Source: Hanleya hanleyi
Taxonomy: Eukaryota; Mollusca; Polyplacophora; Lepidopleurida; Hanleyidae
Reading direction: 5' to 3'
NCBI GenBank assembly: GCA_036873755.1
Contig: JAVTVY010025343.1
Location: 1-64,000, forward strand
DNA length: 64,000 nucleotides
Below, one piece after another: positions 53,387 to 64,000 of this stretch; within the stretch, counting starts at the first letter, position 1, and each line of letters opens with the position of its first letter. Under the pieces are notes generated by a model that made no database searches, had not been told where the DNA came from, and was given only the letters and a program-made list of their open reading frames with translations. A program made the translations under genes and the position numbers.

Positions 53387-56300
53387 CACCAAGGGCAACA
53401 TGGCAATTCTTTGGCACGATTGTTCAAAAGATCAAATCGAAACACTGATAATATTTGCAGCTATGGATATGTAGAAATTGGAAAATTCATCAGTTATTAA
53501 ATGGAAACTATTTAATAACACCATTCTGGGAGTGACTGATATGATAGTTTTGGCGAAGCGTATACCCTTAATCCTCACTGATGATGAATATTTCAAACTG
53601 AGTTGTGTGAAAAACCCAATAATAATCGACAGCCTTATGACAGAAAGCAAACAGGATACGCTAGTTTCAGACATGTTCCCAAAAGGGTAACCCCGGCGAT
53701 AACGTATGTTATTTATTTAGTACGTACATTACTCGATCAGGGACAAACCTCCAGATACATCGGCTTGCATTGTCAGTATATGTCTCGACTACTTGATGGA
53801 AAGTAAGTAGATCATATTGTGGTATAGACGTGATGTACCCGAAAATGGAATTTGACCCAAACTCTTTGGGTACGTCACCTTAATCGAACACTCGGGTACA
53901 CCAGAGGTTGAAGAAAACTGGGACAGAGTACAATGACAACCAGTACCGAAAAAAACTGGAGAGCGGTTATATACGAGAAAATGTCATCCTAGTTTAGGAG
54001 GAATTACCCCCAACAGCCTAATCTGCAGTTGCTGAATTTGAACGAGATTAAGATAGATTATTGTAAACAAAAATTCTCTTCAGATGCATGGCGAGTGTTC
54101 CAATGAGAGAGTTCAACCTAATAGTCTGAGGTGTATCAAATATAATGCCGATAAAGGAGGGGTATAACACAGATATTGAGGAAAGGCAGCGCCGATATCT
54201 GAAAAAGGCGGCGATGAAGATGAATCCGGCGAAATGGCCTAGCAACATTGTATTACAGCGATGAAATAAAAGACTGCTCAAACGTATTCCGACTATATAA
54301 TCTGTTGGCATGAGATTACACGATTATATGAAATTTAAAAATAAACATCTGCCCAGTTTCAAACTCTGCACAGAATCAGATATAGCCAAACTATTACACG
54401 GATTTTTAAACAGAGAATGCACTTGAATAGGAAAATGTCAAAGGAGGGATATGAATCAGACAGTAGTGGAAATATTTTGGAAATATTACGGAAATATAAT
54501 CTTAAGAATGAGAACAAGTAAATAAATCGCAAGAATCTTTGAAAGAAAAGTAATTTTACGCAGATAAAACCACCACCACCGTCATCACCATCACCACCAG
54601 TATTAGAAACAACAGCATCACCAATTTCAGCTTAGCTAAAAGGTATCACACTATACCTTTTGGTCAAGCTCTACCAGAAACAGTAAACAACTTCAAGATG
54701 ACCGCAATGATAACGTCACAGTGACGCCATTTTCCCAGAAGACATTTTTCGGCCGATTTTCGGTCCGATTTCTCGGATGTTTTATTTTCGCAATTTTCTT
54801 CACATAGCTGCATGATAAATTAGTAAATAATCATCTGATGTGAAATAAAATGGTTTTTGTCCATTTTTATTAGCAGAAAAAAATGCGCAGAAAAAAAGAA
54901 AATCAGTTTTGTGGTACCTCCACAGGGCGCCATTTTGAATTTGCTCATGCTCGCGGGATTTTGCAAATAGGACACTAGTATATACACCGTTGGCAGCGAA
55001 TTACTAAACGAATTACCTGTCGTTGGATAATACTTCGTTGTAATATCGATATAGGTATATTGCATATTTATGTATCAAACGGTCAACAACCATGTATCGA
55101 CATCCTTAATATAGTATGTAGTTATATTGTTCGCTTCTAAAGTGAGACTGAACGATTGTCTACAAAAAATAGCAAGTTAAAAAACCGTTTCCGCTGATAT
55201 TACATAAGGTTGTACATTGTTGATATTATATTACGTTGTTTTTAATAAAGGCGTTGATAGGTGCAAATGACTGTTCATATTGCACAAATATGATAGCTAT
55301 AGCCTAACTGAAAACTATTGACCGCTTCTCTTTTGCACGAAACTGGCTTATGTTCAGATATATGTTAATTTTATACCAAATTCTGGACAGTATTATTTCG
55401 GAAGAACCGGCACAGGATGTATGCATATCACGTGAATCCTGTGAAAACTAGGAAGATTCTACTCAACGTCAAATAGCACTACTGTAGAAACTACGCCGGT
55501 GTGAAGGGAAAGCTGGTCCTATAGGAATAAATGTCCGGGTCCTATCATGTAGCCTATGAAATTTATTACTGATTTGCACCTCGATAAGATGTCTTTTCCT
55601 AAAGAGAAACATAGAGAAACATATGGAAAGAGACATTTGTTCCTGGAAAGTTCATTCCTTTAACACCGGCATCGTTACACCATCAAACGTTTCCATATAG
55701 GTTTCTCCAGTTTAATAAGTATCACACATTGGTTGCAAAATAGGCAATCTGATTAAAATCAGATTTAAAAAAACCCCAAACGCCCTGCATCTGACATATG
55801 TCACTCATTCGTGTCACTCACTCATTCATTCATGTCAGATGGGGAGCGTTGATCGCAGGGACTCTGGTGCAACGTCTCGTGCATGACTTGTGTCCAAATC
55901 GATCAAATTGTTACATTGATTGTACATCATGAGAATATCATGATATCTTCACGGCATCATTACAAACTGTCTTACAAGAATGCCTTTATTCTTGCTACGA
56001 TTGACGTTAATATTTTTGTACGAACTCGGGAATTGGTCATGGATGGTGGCTGAATTCTGAATGAAGGATGTAGAACGTGAAACCTACTTCCCAGCATAGC
56101 CGCACATATTCCTGCCATAATCAACAACAAATAATATTTTGTTAAATATGTCATGCAAATATAATACTACACATTCAGTAACAATATATAAAACTGCTAT
56201 AAAGGTGACAAAAATTGAATACCATACATATAAACAGCTTAGCGTTGTGTGGTATACTGCGCAGGTACAATTTATACAGTGCAAACACAATCTGTAGATT

Positions 56301-56928
56301 AGCTATGCCTATCTTTTCAATACTCCCGTCGAGAGGGTATGCAATTCTCTTACACCGATATGCAGTTTTTTATGAAACCTATATTCTTTACGGAGTCCTA
56401 TTCTCTGCGCAAATTCCTGCTACATATACCTTGTATACAGTAAATGAAAGAAGCCGATGTACAAAGTATACTATATCCTCACAGCTATCTGAAGAGATTG
56501 AAACATATGAGAAGTGAACCCCACTACAGAATGTATTGGGGTTTATTAAAATTCTATCCATATAAACTGACCAGGCTGACACGTTTGTCTACCACCCCTC
56601 ACATTCCACTGGCACGGTTTACATAAGGTGACAGTCACATAAACGAGAACCTGGAAAATTTAAAGCTTTTGTGATTGCCCTATATTTCCTATTTACCTTG
56701 TACATTTTTTGCGTGTGCAAAGATGATATTCATACAATCAGGTACTTCGAGATTTCTCCTGTTCGGTAGGCGATATAGCCGACAAGGTCGGACGAGACGT
56801 GCGGTCGACCTATTTTCGAATTTGCTATTTTCGAATTTGATTGAGACGACATCTAGGCGAAGGATATCTTTGGCAGTTGATGACGTTCATCTGATTCCAA
56901 CCAAAAGCTAATTAAGGAATCCGTTAAG
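53387..56928. other. Non-coding region upstream of the SLC5 gene
   Basis: No gene recognised. Words reminiscent of the Penelope pLTR (TGACCGCTTCTCTTTTGCAC near 55320; CATGATATCTTCACGGCATC near 55940) mark diverged relics. The SLC5 promoter and any 5' UTR exon must lie here or further left, but I see no decisive core promoter. Confidence 0.45.
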
Positions 56929-57015
56929 ATGGTGGAAAGATCAGCTACTCTGGATTGGGGTGATTACACCAGCATTGCAGGCTACTTTTTTGTGGTGCTG
57001 CTAGTAGGATTTTGG
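56929..57015 (+). CDS. SLC5 sodium/solute cotransporter, exon 1
   Basis: ATG 56929 opens 29 codons (MVERSATLDWGDYTSIAGYF, then FVVLLVGFW), the extracellular N-terminus and start of the first transmembrane helix of the SGLT/SLC5 family. The donor is GTCAGT at 57016, phase 0. It joins exons at 63168 and 63558, and the gene continues beyond the window. The family couples sodium to uptake of sugars or related solutes at the plasma membrane. Which SLC5 member it is cannot be told from 88 residues. The donor is slightly non-consensus. Confidence 0.75.
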
Positions 57016-58054
57016 GTCAGTATTTACAATATATGTTATGTTTATATTCACATTTCATTCCTTGGAATGTTCTGAAGGAAATAACACTCATATAAAGCCC
57101 CCTCAAGTTACGGATGTTGGTTTTAAAAGTTCTGGTTTGAAAAGTGTAGAATAAGTATGTTAACTTTGGGGAAACTGTTACCTACAATATTGTAAAAGCT
57201 TAAAGGCGATTCTGTATTTTCAAAGCTGGGACTCCAAGTACACTTAATAAAACGATAAATGTCAGCGGGTATTTGAATGTCCGATCAGTTGGGATACAAG
57301 TCCTTAAATAATGAATTCAAACTGAATTATAAAATGACTACCCTTCTTAGTTTCATATGTTAATGCCATTCAGAAAGTGAATTAATCTGTAATTATTTTG
57401 TGAATGATGATGCCAAGAAAATTTTATATATATATATTGTTAAAATAGCATAATGCCTGTATTTGTTGGCTGCGGTCAAATAAAGGAAAGCGCGTGTCTT
57501 TCGTTTCCTACAATTTTTGTTTCCTTCCCCACTGCTGTCTAAAAAATCTAACTTTCATTCAGTATTCACATAGTTGATGCCATTACTTAGAAAATGTCGA
57601 TTTCATTCAGAAATACAGTGAACATACAATAGATATACCCTGGGTGGTATCCCTGTATTAAATTAATCGTCGTAGGCATTAAAATATATAATTTGTCGTG
57701 TCTGAACAGAATAAGGATTTCAGTCACTTGGAGATTGATAACATGGCGACATAGCGGAACAAATGTCTGACACACTCAAGTTAGACACGTTCACAATAAC
57801 GGGTTGTGTTTCAATGCGTGATGAGGCAAACAGTGTCCGGGATTGTCCGAACGAGACAGGGAAGACTTAGAGTGTCCTGTATTTGCATGTACGGTTTTTC
57901 AGCACATACAATAGACAGAATATCAAGTGGTTTCCACGGAGAGGGAGGCCATAGGCAATCACACAACATCAGTGTGTCTCGTCTAAACGCTTTTATATCT
58001 CTTTGATTCTGTACAACCAGAAAGAGGTTGTCAATTATCACTTTCTAGAGAGCA

Positions 58055-58090
58055 AAACTATCCCTTTCTGGATAGCAATATCGGCATGCA
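58055..58090 (+). mobile_element. Short Penelope-like RT fragment
   Basis: AACTATCCCTTTCTGGATAG continues to GCAATAT, matching the YPFLDSNI segment of the RT copies at 40-46 kb. Confidence 0.5.
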
Positions 58091-58494
58091 CATGATGTGT
58101 AGGTTGTATAGTACGATTGTCCGGAGGTTTCCAGGAACTAGTCCTATTTTGATTCTGTTTTTCAAGTGATAATCCTTTACAAATATATTAAATTAATACA
58201 GTATATACATTTTATTCTTGGTCAAATGTGATATGGGGAATTATCGCATTGGAGAGAAAACTATCTCCTGAAAACGAAATGTCCGTTCATGTAATTTAGG
58301 GATGTTTATAAATGGAAACTTGTACTTGGAAAAACCCACTTGTACAATTACAAGCGTATCGTCTGCCGATGTATCAAATGTTGAAAAACCTAGGAACCAC
58401 TAGCTAATTTTCGCGTTTGTCTGATGATATTTTACACAGGCGTGAATAATATGTGGGAAGAATTATGCGTGACGCGCATGTGAATCATGTGTAG

Positions 58495-58604
58495 CACATA
58501 TGCGAGCTCCCACATTTGTATCACATATGCGAGCTCTCACATATGTATCACATATGCGAGCTCCCACACATGCATCACATATGCGAGCTCCCACATATGT
58601 AAAA
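58495..58604. repeat. 27-bp tandem repeat
   Basis: Four copies of CACATATGCGAGCTCCCACA followed by T(T/A)TGTAT. Each copy contains the palindromic words CATATG and GAGCTC. Confidence 0.85.
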
Positions 58605-60139
58605 CATATGAATTATATATGAGATACATATGTGCTGAACATTCGATTCATAGGCGCTGATAAAATATGTCACTGGCTAAAACTTTCATCAAACTCTATG
58701 GTCCAGTAAAAATCGTCCATATCCAAATTAAGAACTGCAAATAACCTTGCATATCTGACTGCTCTCGGTTCATTTCATGCTTTCATGCAAGTTTCATTGT
58801 GCATTTTTACAAATTAAGTTTCCCACATGTGTGTCTATTAGGGAAGAAGATCATGTGCTCAAATATGATTCACATGAGGGGCAACTTCCCCAAGAGGATT
58901 AGTTTCGGAATGACAGGGGGATCTTTTATGGAGGTATCGCTCTCTCCAGAATGACAGGTTGAAATCGTATATATAATCCACATCGGCCCGACCAATCAGA
59001 ATACCAGATAGTAACATGAATAATAATGAAGAGGATTACATGCTGATGGTTTTCGGGAATATTACTGCCAAAATGCACTCGGAATGTATCTAATTCAGGG
59101 AGGCTGGCAATCAGATGCCGAAGCTAATATCCCACCATAAAATCACCAGTGCATTATAAACTATTTTGGGAGACAACATTTTGGCACACAAAGATTCCTG
59201 TGCATTTTTCTTTTAGCTCTAGGCAATGTTAAGGGAATTGACTAATGCTTCAAATCATAAGCCAAGAAGCATAGAGAATAGCCCTGATATTGGAGCATAT
59301 TCATGCATTTGAATATAATGACAATGCGTATAAAATTTTTAGCAAATTCAATGAATGTTGTCGCGTCAGTTCTCAGCTAGAATACTTTTAAAGGAAATCC
59401 CCATCTCTTAACACAGGAAAGGGAGATGATGTGCTAGTAAAAAAAACAACAAAAACATGTAAAACATGTAGAATGGTCCAAAATCACCAGCGGTCCAAAG
59501 TACCCGGCATTCCGGCATGCGACATTTAGGCACGAAAAAGAGGGTACGACATTTCAGCACGCGACAGTCGTTTGTACATTTACTGTTACATAGATATTTA
59601 TCCAACTGATTATTTTTACTTAAGGATAAATGGAACATTTCTGCATGGCAGTGTATAAATTTTGCACTGAACGTATTATTACGTATTATACTGAACATGC
59701 CATTATTGGCGGTTATCTTGGTGTGGAATACTGGGGTATTACAAACACTATCCTCACTTCCTATATGGAGGAATATATAAGTGACCTTTACTTGAGCTTG
59801 ATGGAAATATGACTTTCGCATGTTCACTCATTCAATTCCTTACATGTGAACGTGACCTGGGAGTTGCCTTGCTGAAGCTCTGGTAAAGTTTTGTCAGAAC
59901 GTGAATAGTGAAGGCCAGAGTAAACAAACCTATAATCGCGGGTCATCGGTATTTACTTTTCTCATATCGTTTCGTATATTTTGGAATAATGTTTATATAC
60001 CTGAACCAAACTGGCAAAGAGGTTAACATGGAGAAATACGCCGGATCAAATAAATGGCGAATATGAGAGTGCAAATTCTCTGACGTAATATTACCGAGAA
60101 TGGATTTATCAGAAGCCTTCGATAGATTTAGTAAGAAAA

Positions 60140-60377
60140 TCTCTAAAATAATTAGATTGAAATTCAATCTATCAGATTGAAATTAATGACCAATCTTTTA
60201 TTGGATTGAAAATATTCAATCTAATAGATTGAAAACGATAAAGTGAATGTGTTGTAGACAGAAAATTGAATCAACTAGATTGAAATTTTCAATCTAATAG
60301 ATGGAATATTCAATCGAATAGATTGGTCACGAATTCCAATCTAATAGATTGAATTTTCGATCTAATTATTTTAGAGA
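60140..60377. mobile_element. 238-bp palindromic MITE
   Basis: The ends TCTCTAAAATAATTAGA and its complement bound repeated, mutually inverted AATCTAATAGATTGAA words. Confidence 0.75.
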
Positions 60378-60589
60378 GAAGCTAAGGCGTATGACCTTAA
60401 GCAAGATGCTATTTTCCATCCCCATGGCATGTTATCTCCTAATTGCGAACTATTTACTCAACAGAAAATAACGTGTCATATTTCTACTCTGTATATTAGA
60501 GACTGGGCAAAGACCAGTCGAGAGATATATCTCAAAATCCAGCCTTGGGACCAATTTCATTACCCTCGGGCAATTTTGCCTGAAGGGTA

Positions 60590-61250
60590 TTGTAGACGTC
60601 GGTGCCTGTCCGTCTGTCTCTCCATCTTTTTGATATCTCAATAAGAATGCCAGGCATTTTGAAGTCATACCAAATATGCATCTGATGATGGGTCAGAAGC
60701 CCATTGAAAACAATCGACCTTGACCTATTTTAGCAAGACCAAATTCTAGCATTTGCAATATTTTCTGAAGGGTTAAATCTAGGGTATCCAAATTGATATT
60801 ACATATGTAACTGGTGATTGAAGCCTGTCCCAGTTGACTGACCGTGGCCCATTTTGTCAAGGTAATATAACGTTTATTATGAAATATCTTGAAGAATGAT
60901 ATAATTACGCTTTCCAAGTTTATACTATGTATACATCTGGCGATGGTCCAGATGTGTATTGGAGATGACTGACCTTGACCTATTTTGTCAAGGTCAGATT
61001 CTATTTACTACGATATTTCACGGAGGATTTTGTCTATATTGTCCAAATTTATTCCACAAATGCATCTGATGATGGACCTGAAGTCTATCGAATATGACTG
61101 ATCTTAACCTATTTTCTAAAGGTTTAAGATCGTCGAATTCATGTTTCACATGCAATTAAGTGAGAATAGACCAGAAACCTGATTAAGAGGACTGACCTTG
61201 ATCTATTTTCCAAGATCAAATTACTTGATTTCAGTATTAGTATTTCAGAG
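60590..61250. repeat. Decayed ~120-bp tandem repeats
   Basis: Recurring blocks TGACCTTGACCTATTTTGTC, then AAATATC/TTGAAG-like text and CATCTGATGATGG, with a period of roughly 110-130 bases and heavy divergence. Confidence 0.6.
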
Positions 61251-61329
61251 CTTTATGGAAGAGTATAATTAGACTTGGAAATTCGGTCATGCTCTACCAG
61301 AACCTCAAGCAATAAAAATCCCATCAATT

Positions 61330-61565
61330 AAGCACAGCCATAAATAGGGTGATGGGCCATCACCTTTTTATGGTGATGATGCCCCTTTTAGGGTAATGAT
61401 CGTCACCCTTTTAGGGTGATGACCTAAAATTTGCACTCATTGTTGATAACCCTTTTATGATGATAGCCCTCACCTTTTTTTGGAAAAGGGTTATCACTCT
61501 AACTGATCACCATTTTGGGTGATGCTGTCGTCACCATTTTAGGTTGATAAGTATCACCGTTTTCT
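61330..61565. repeat. Cluster of short hairpins with GGTGATGA/TCACC words
   Basis: Repeated complementary words such as GGGTGATGGGCCATCACC and TCACCCTTTTAGGGTGATGA give many overlapping small hairpins. Confidence 0.6.
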
Positions 61566-61569
61566 GGCT

Positions 61570-61890
61570 ATGAGGCCTTGGCGAAAGTTGACATGGCCCC
61601 ACATCCAATTCTTGTATGATAGACAGAGAGAGAGAGAATTAGGTAAAAAGCATCTTTTACAATCTTAAAATCTATGCATTCGATAAGAATATGCTTCACC
61701 GTGAGATCTTCATGGCATGCAGTCAACCCTTCGAAATCATATTTCTGTTTTGTTAACCTAGTTGTCAAATTTGTAAAACTATGTCTTATGCAATGCATGT
61801 TTGCAGAGTGCAGACAATAACTGATAGCCCATGGGTATCGAGGCCCCATTGGGTTATTTTTAACATCAACATCAAAGCTGTACAACAGTG
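61570..61890 (-). mobile_element. LINE coding fragment with deleted 3' UTR
   Basis: Minus-strand frame with ACHEDLTVKHILIECIDFK and IVKDAFYLI, the same domain as the 26.2-kb LINE copy. It jumps directly to the TC tail, i.e. the 3' UTR is internally deleted. Confidence 0.7.
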
Positions 61891-62707
61891 TTTCTCTGCA
61901 CTGTTGAAAATATTCAAGAGATAAATAGCTCTAGAGATTTCAAGAGGATGTTAGAATGACTTAGACTAAATTATTCAGTGCATTTTACTTGATGATCTAC
62001 GGTGGCCTATGTAGTTACCTTGATTTTCCGGCTCCTGGTTCGCTCTACATTTTCTTGCGAATTTGTTTTAAAATATTTCTTTCTTTAGTTTCCTAGAATC
62101 AATTTTTCGACATTTTCTGGTGACCTTTTCCAGCTCAAATCGATTTATTTTAAAACGCGAACAATGCAAGATCAAAATTTGTTTTACACAGCGATGTTAA
62201 TATTCACACTACGTGGAAATGGTTTACACCACAGTGTTAGAGCTTTACAATTTGAAGTTAGGATTGTATTACTTTAGATGAGGATCTTTAACAATACTGA
62301 AATAGATAACTAGTCTTGACGTGAATAGACTGAAGTGCTTGGCGCGAGAGATTTTTTATGGTTGTAAATGGCACGCCCAAAAGCACTAGTTCACGTTCTG
62401 CATTAATATGAAGAACTTGAAGTGTGACAACATCCTTACTATAGCTGATGCTGACAAAATCGTGACGTTCATCAACTCATTCAAAAACTTTTCTTAGCTC
62501 ATACATTGAAATTCATGCTCATTAAAATCAGAACAGTTGCAAAATTTCAGGCTTTTAAGACCTGCTGTCATAATCAGAGTGCAACTATAAACTCTATCTG
62601 GCCTGGGATTTTTGTATCTTCGAATATGTATCCAAAATTCACTTGTTATCGTGGCGATATGCCGCGTATTTGTGAAATGGATTGAATTAGCGAGCTGTTC
62701 CCAACTG

Positions 62708-62773
62708 GATTCGGTAGCTCAGTTCGTAGAGCAATGGGACGGTATCCCCTACCGTTCGATTCTTACCCGAGCC
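62708..62773 (+). pseudogene. tRNA-like relic or SINE head
   Basis: A D-arm like GCTCAGTTCGTAGAGC and a GTTCGATTC T-loop lie between partly pairing ends (GATTCGG / CCGAGCC). The anticodon and T stems do not form cleanly and the molecule is too short, so it is a degenerate tRNA-derived sequence rather than a gene. Confidence 0.45.
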
Positions 62774-63167
62774 AGTATTTTCCGGCAGGGTGTTTCACAA
62801 TGTAGGAATATAATTATATTATGATTCCGCACATTCTTGTCATCTGGTTTGCACAGCGGGAAAAGAGAACTTGAAAATACTGAAGTTGACAGTGCATCTC
62901 ACCTCACCATGCACTACTTATCACATGTGATTTTGGTTTGACAGCCGTCGCGCACAAAAGTCTTTCAGCGTCCACAATCAAAAGTCCATAATTATCTGGA
63001 ATACTTCAAACTCAGATTCGTGTATAATAAAACAACCATTTCAAAAAACACAAATTAGCTTATGAAATTACATCACGATGTATGTGTTTTTACTATAAAT
63101 ACCTGTTAACATAAGACACCTTATTTTGAAATAGATTTATGTTTAAATACATTTTCTCTTTTTTCAG

Positions 63168-63239
63168 TCTACATTTCGTCCTAACCGCGACACATCTGAG
63201 GGATATTTTCTTGCAGGAAAAGACATGACATGGCTACCA
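63168..63239 (+). CDS. SLC5 cotransporter, exon 2
   Basis: 72 nt, phase 0 at both ends, between TTTTTTCAG and GTAAGT. Encodes STFRPNRDTSEGYFLAGKDM-TWLP, the loop and start of TM2 conserved in SGLT-type transporters (the NRxTxxGYFLAGRxMxWWP pattern). Confidence 0.88.
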
Positions 63240-63294
63240 GTAAGTTTTACAAGCATAAATACAAAGATGTTGTATCAAATTTACACCTAAATGA

Positions 63295-63430
63295 TAATCT
63301 TGTGTATAATAATGCTGTCAGGCAAATAAAAATCTTGAGTATAATAATGCTGTCAGGCAAATAACAATCTTGAGTATAATAATGCTGTCAGGCAAAGAAC
63401 AATGTTGTGTATAATAATGCTACCAGGCAA
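63295..63430 (+). repeat. 35-bp tandem repeat in intron 2
   Basis: About four copies of a unit containing AATCTTGAGTATAATAATGC and TGTCAGGCAAATAAC. Confidence 0.85.
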
Positions 63431-63557
63431 GATGAATTATAATATAAATGCCGGTCAATATTTGAAATGCATGACCCTAGCAAAAGTTATTCTATAAATA
63501 AGTGAGTGAAAATGCTGAATGATGACAGCGGATTAAGTCTGCTCCGTCTTATTCCAG

Positions 63558-63662
63558 ATTGGAGCATCCATCTTTGCCAGCAACATAGGTGCTGGGATGT
63601 TCGTGGGATTAGCAGGAACAGGGGCGGCATCAGGCTTTGCTGTCGCTATATATGAGTGGCAT
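63558..63662 (+). CDS. SLC5 cotransporter, exon 3
   Basis: 105 nt, phase 0, between ATTCCAG and GTAAGT. Encodes [20 protein letters not shown], then [15 protein letters not shown], the highly conserved sodium-binding TM region of the SLC5 family. The following 340 bases to the window end are intron. Confidence 0.93.
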
Positions 63663-64000
63663 GTAAGTATATGATTGAATGTTCAAGGTTTTATTGAGTT
63701 CTTCAATATAACGACACACTCTGATATGTTGCTTCCTTTGCTGAGCATCAGGATAAATCTGATTCTCTCTCTCTCTGCCTATGTTGCTTCTCTCCGATGA
63801 TATCCAGATAAATGTTTCCGTATAACCAAAGGATTTGGATCTGTCATCAATCTATATAAATAAATTTGGTTTTATTTTTGGTTCTACGTGTATGTGAAGT
63901 TCTGCTTTCGGTTTGGTCTGTGAATCGAAACAGCAGAACCATCATGCCTATCTTAGCGAACCCATTGAAGACGATTAATAAATCGAATTCCATGTATTTT
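63663..64000 (+). other. Start of SLC5 intron 3
   Basis: No feature except a short (TC)n run near 63764. Confidence 0.6.

Larger units (their letters stand above)
57016..63167 (+). other. SLC5 intron 1
   Basis: 6.15 kb. Contents noted separately: a Penelope fragment near 58055-58090, a 27-bp tandem repeat, a palindromic MITE, decayed ~120-bp repeats, a hairpin cluster, a LINE fragment and a tRNA-like relic. The rest is AT-rich without other features. Confidence 0.7.

Noticed and set aside
62708..62773. Functional tRNA gene in the SLC5 intron
   Set aside because: T and anticodon stems do not pair properly and it is too short; recorded only as a relic.

Overview
The window is a piece of an animal nuclear genome, most likely a gastropod mollusc. 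The evidence is a spliced host gene of the SLC5 sodium/glucose cotransporter family at the right edge, several truncated LINE 3' ends with the mollusc-style tail (GCTATATAGCTGAAATATTG, then CATTAAA and a TC-rich tail), many Penelope-like retroelement copies, and a 5S-rRNA-headed SINE. The species assignment is inference.

Layout. 1-1.3 kb: a 51-bp minisatellite. 1.3-4.3 kb: non-coding sequence with a small palindromic element and an old Penelope terminal repeat. 4.32-23.44 kb: an almost complete endogenous Maverick/Polinton (adintovirus-like) DNA virus/transposon. 23.4-29.2 kb: LINE 3' ends, a 299-bp palindromic MITE, a 27-bp minisatellite and a YqaJ-nuclease relic. 29.4-35.8 kb: a Ngaro-type tyrosine-recombinase retrotransposon with split direct repeats and an SGNH-hydrolase ORF. 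38.1-46.7 kb: a nest of Penelope-like copies in direct and inverted orientation, one interrupted by the 5S SINE. 46.7-48.6 kb: a non-autonomous element with 34-bp inverted repeats. 49-56.9 kb: mostly non-coding, with further palindromic elements. 56.93 kb to the end: the first three coding exons of the SLC5 gene, with a 6.15-kb first intron.

The Maverick has inverted termini beginning AGTAGTATAC, each carrying an array of a 37-bp unit with an AAGATGGCGGC (YY1-like) core. Its conserved core reads: PC4-like proteins, integrase with chromodomain, membrane/mucin-like protein, packaging ATPase, small virion proteins, penton, pVI/pX-like protein, hexon and adenain-like protease, all on +. A tRNA-Leu(UAA) and the protein-primed family B DNA polymerase are on -. 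Integrase, ATPase, penton and protease are open. Polymerase, hexon, the pX-like protein, the 14.9-kb gene, one PC4-like gene and one RING gene are broken by frameshifts or stops, so the copy is recently dead or carries small assembly indels.

The most unusual part is the accessory block at 6.7-10.3 kb. Three genes (two RING-finger proteins and one unknown) each end, 18-70 bases after the stop codon, in a 6-bp stem/4-base loop like that of replication-dependent histone mRNAs. Each is followed by a purine-rich element resembling the U7-snRNA-binding histone downstream element. Two of the genes converge inside a ~390-bp inverted repeat that carries mirrored TATA promoters. The other resolvable transcription units of the element have AATAAA signals instead. 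This suggests two 3'-end classes within one element, the accessory class possibly tied to S phase.
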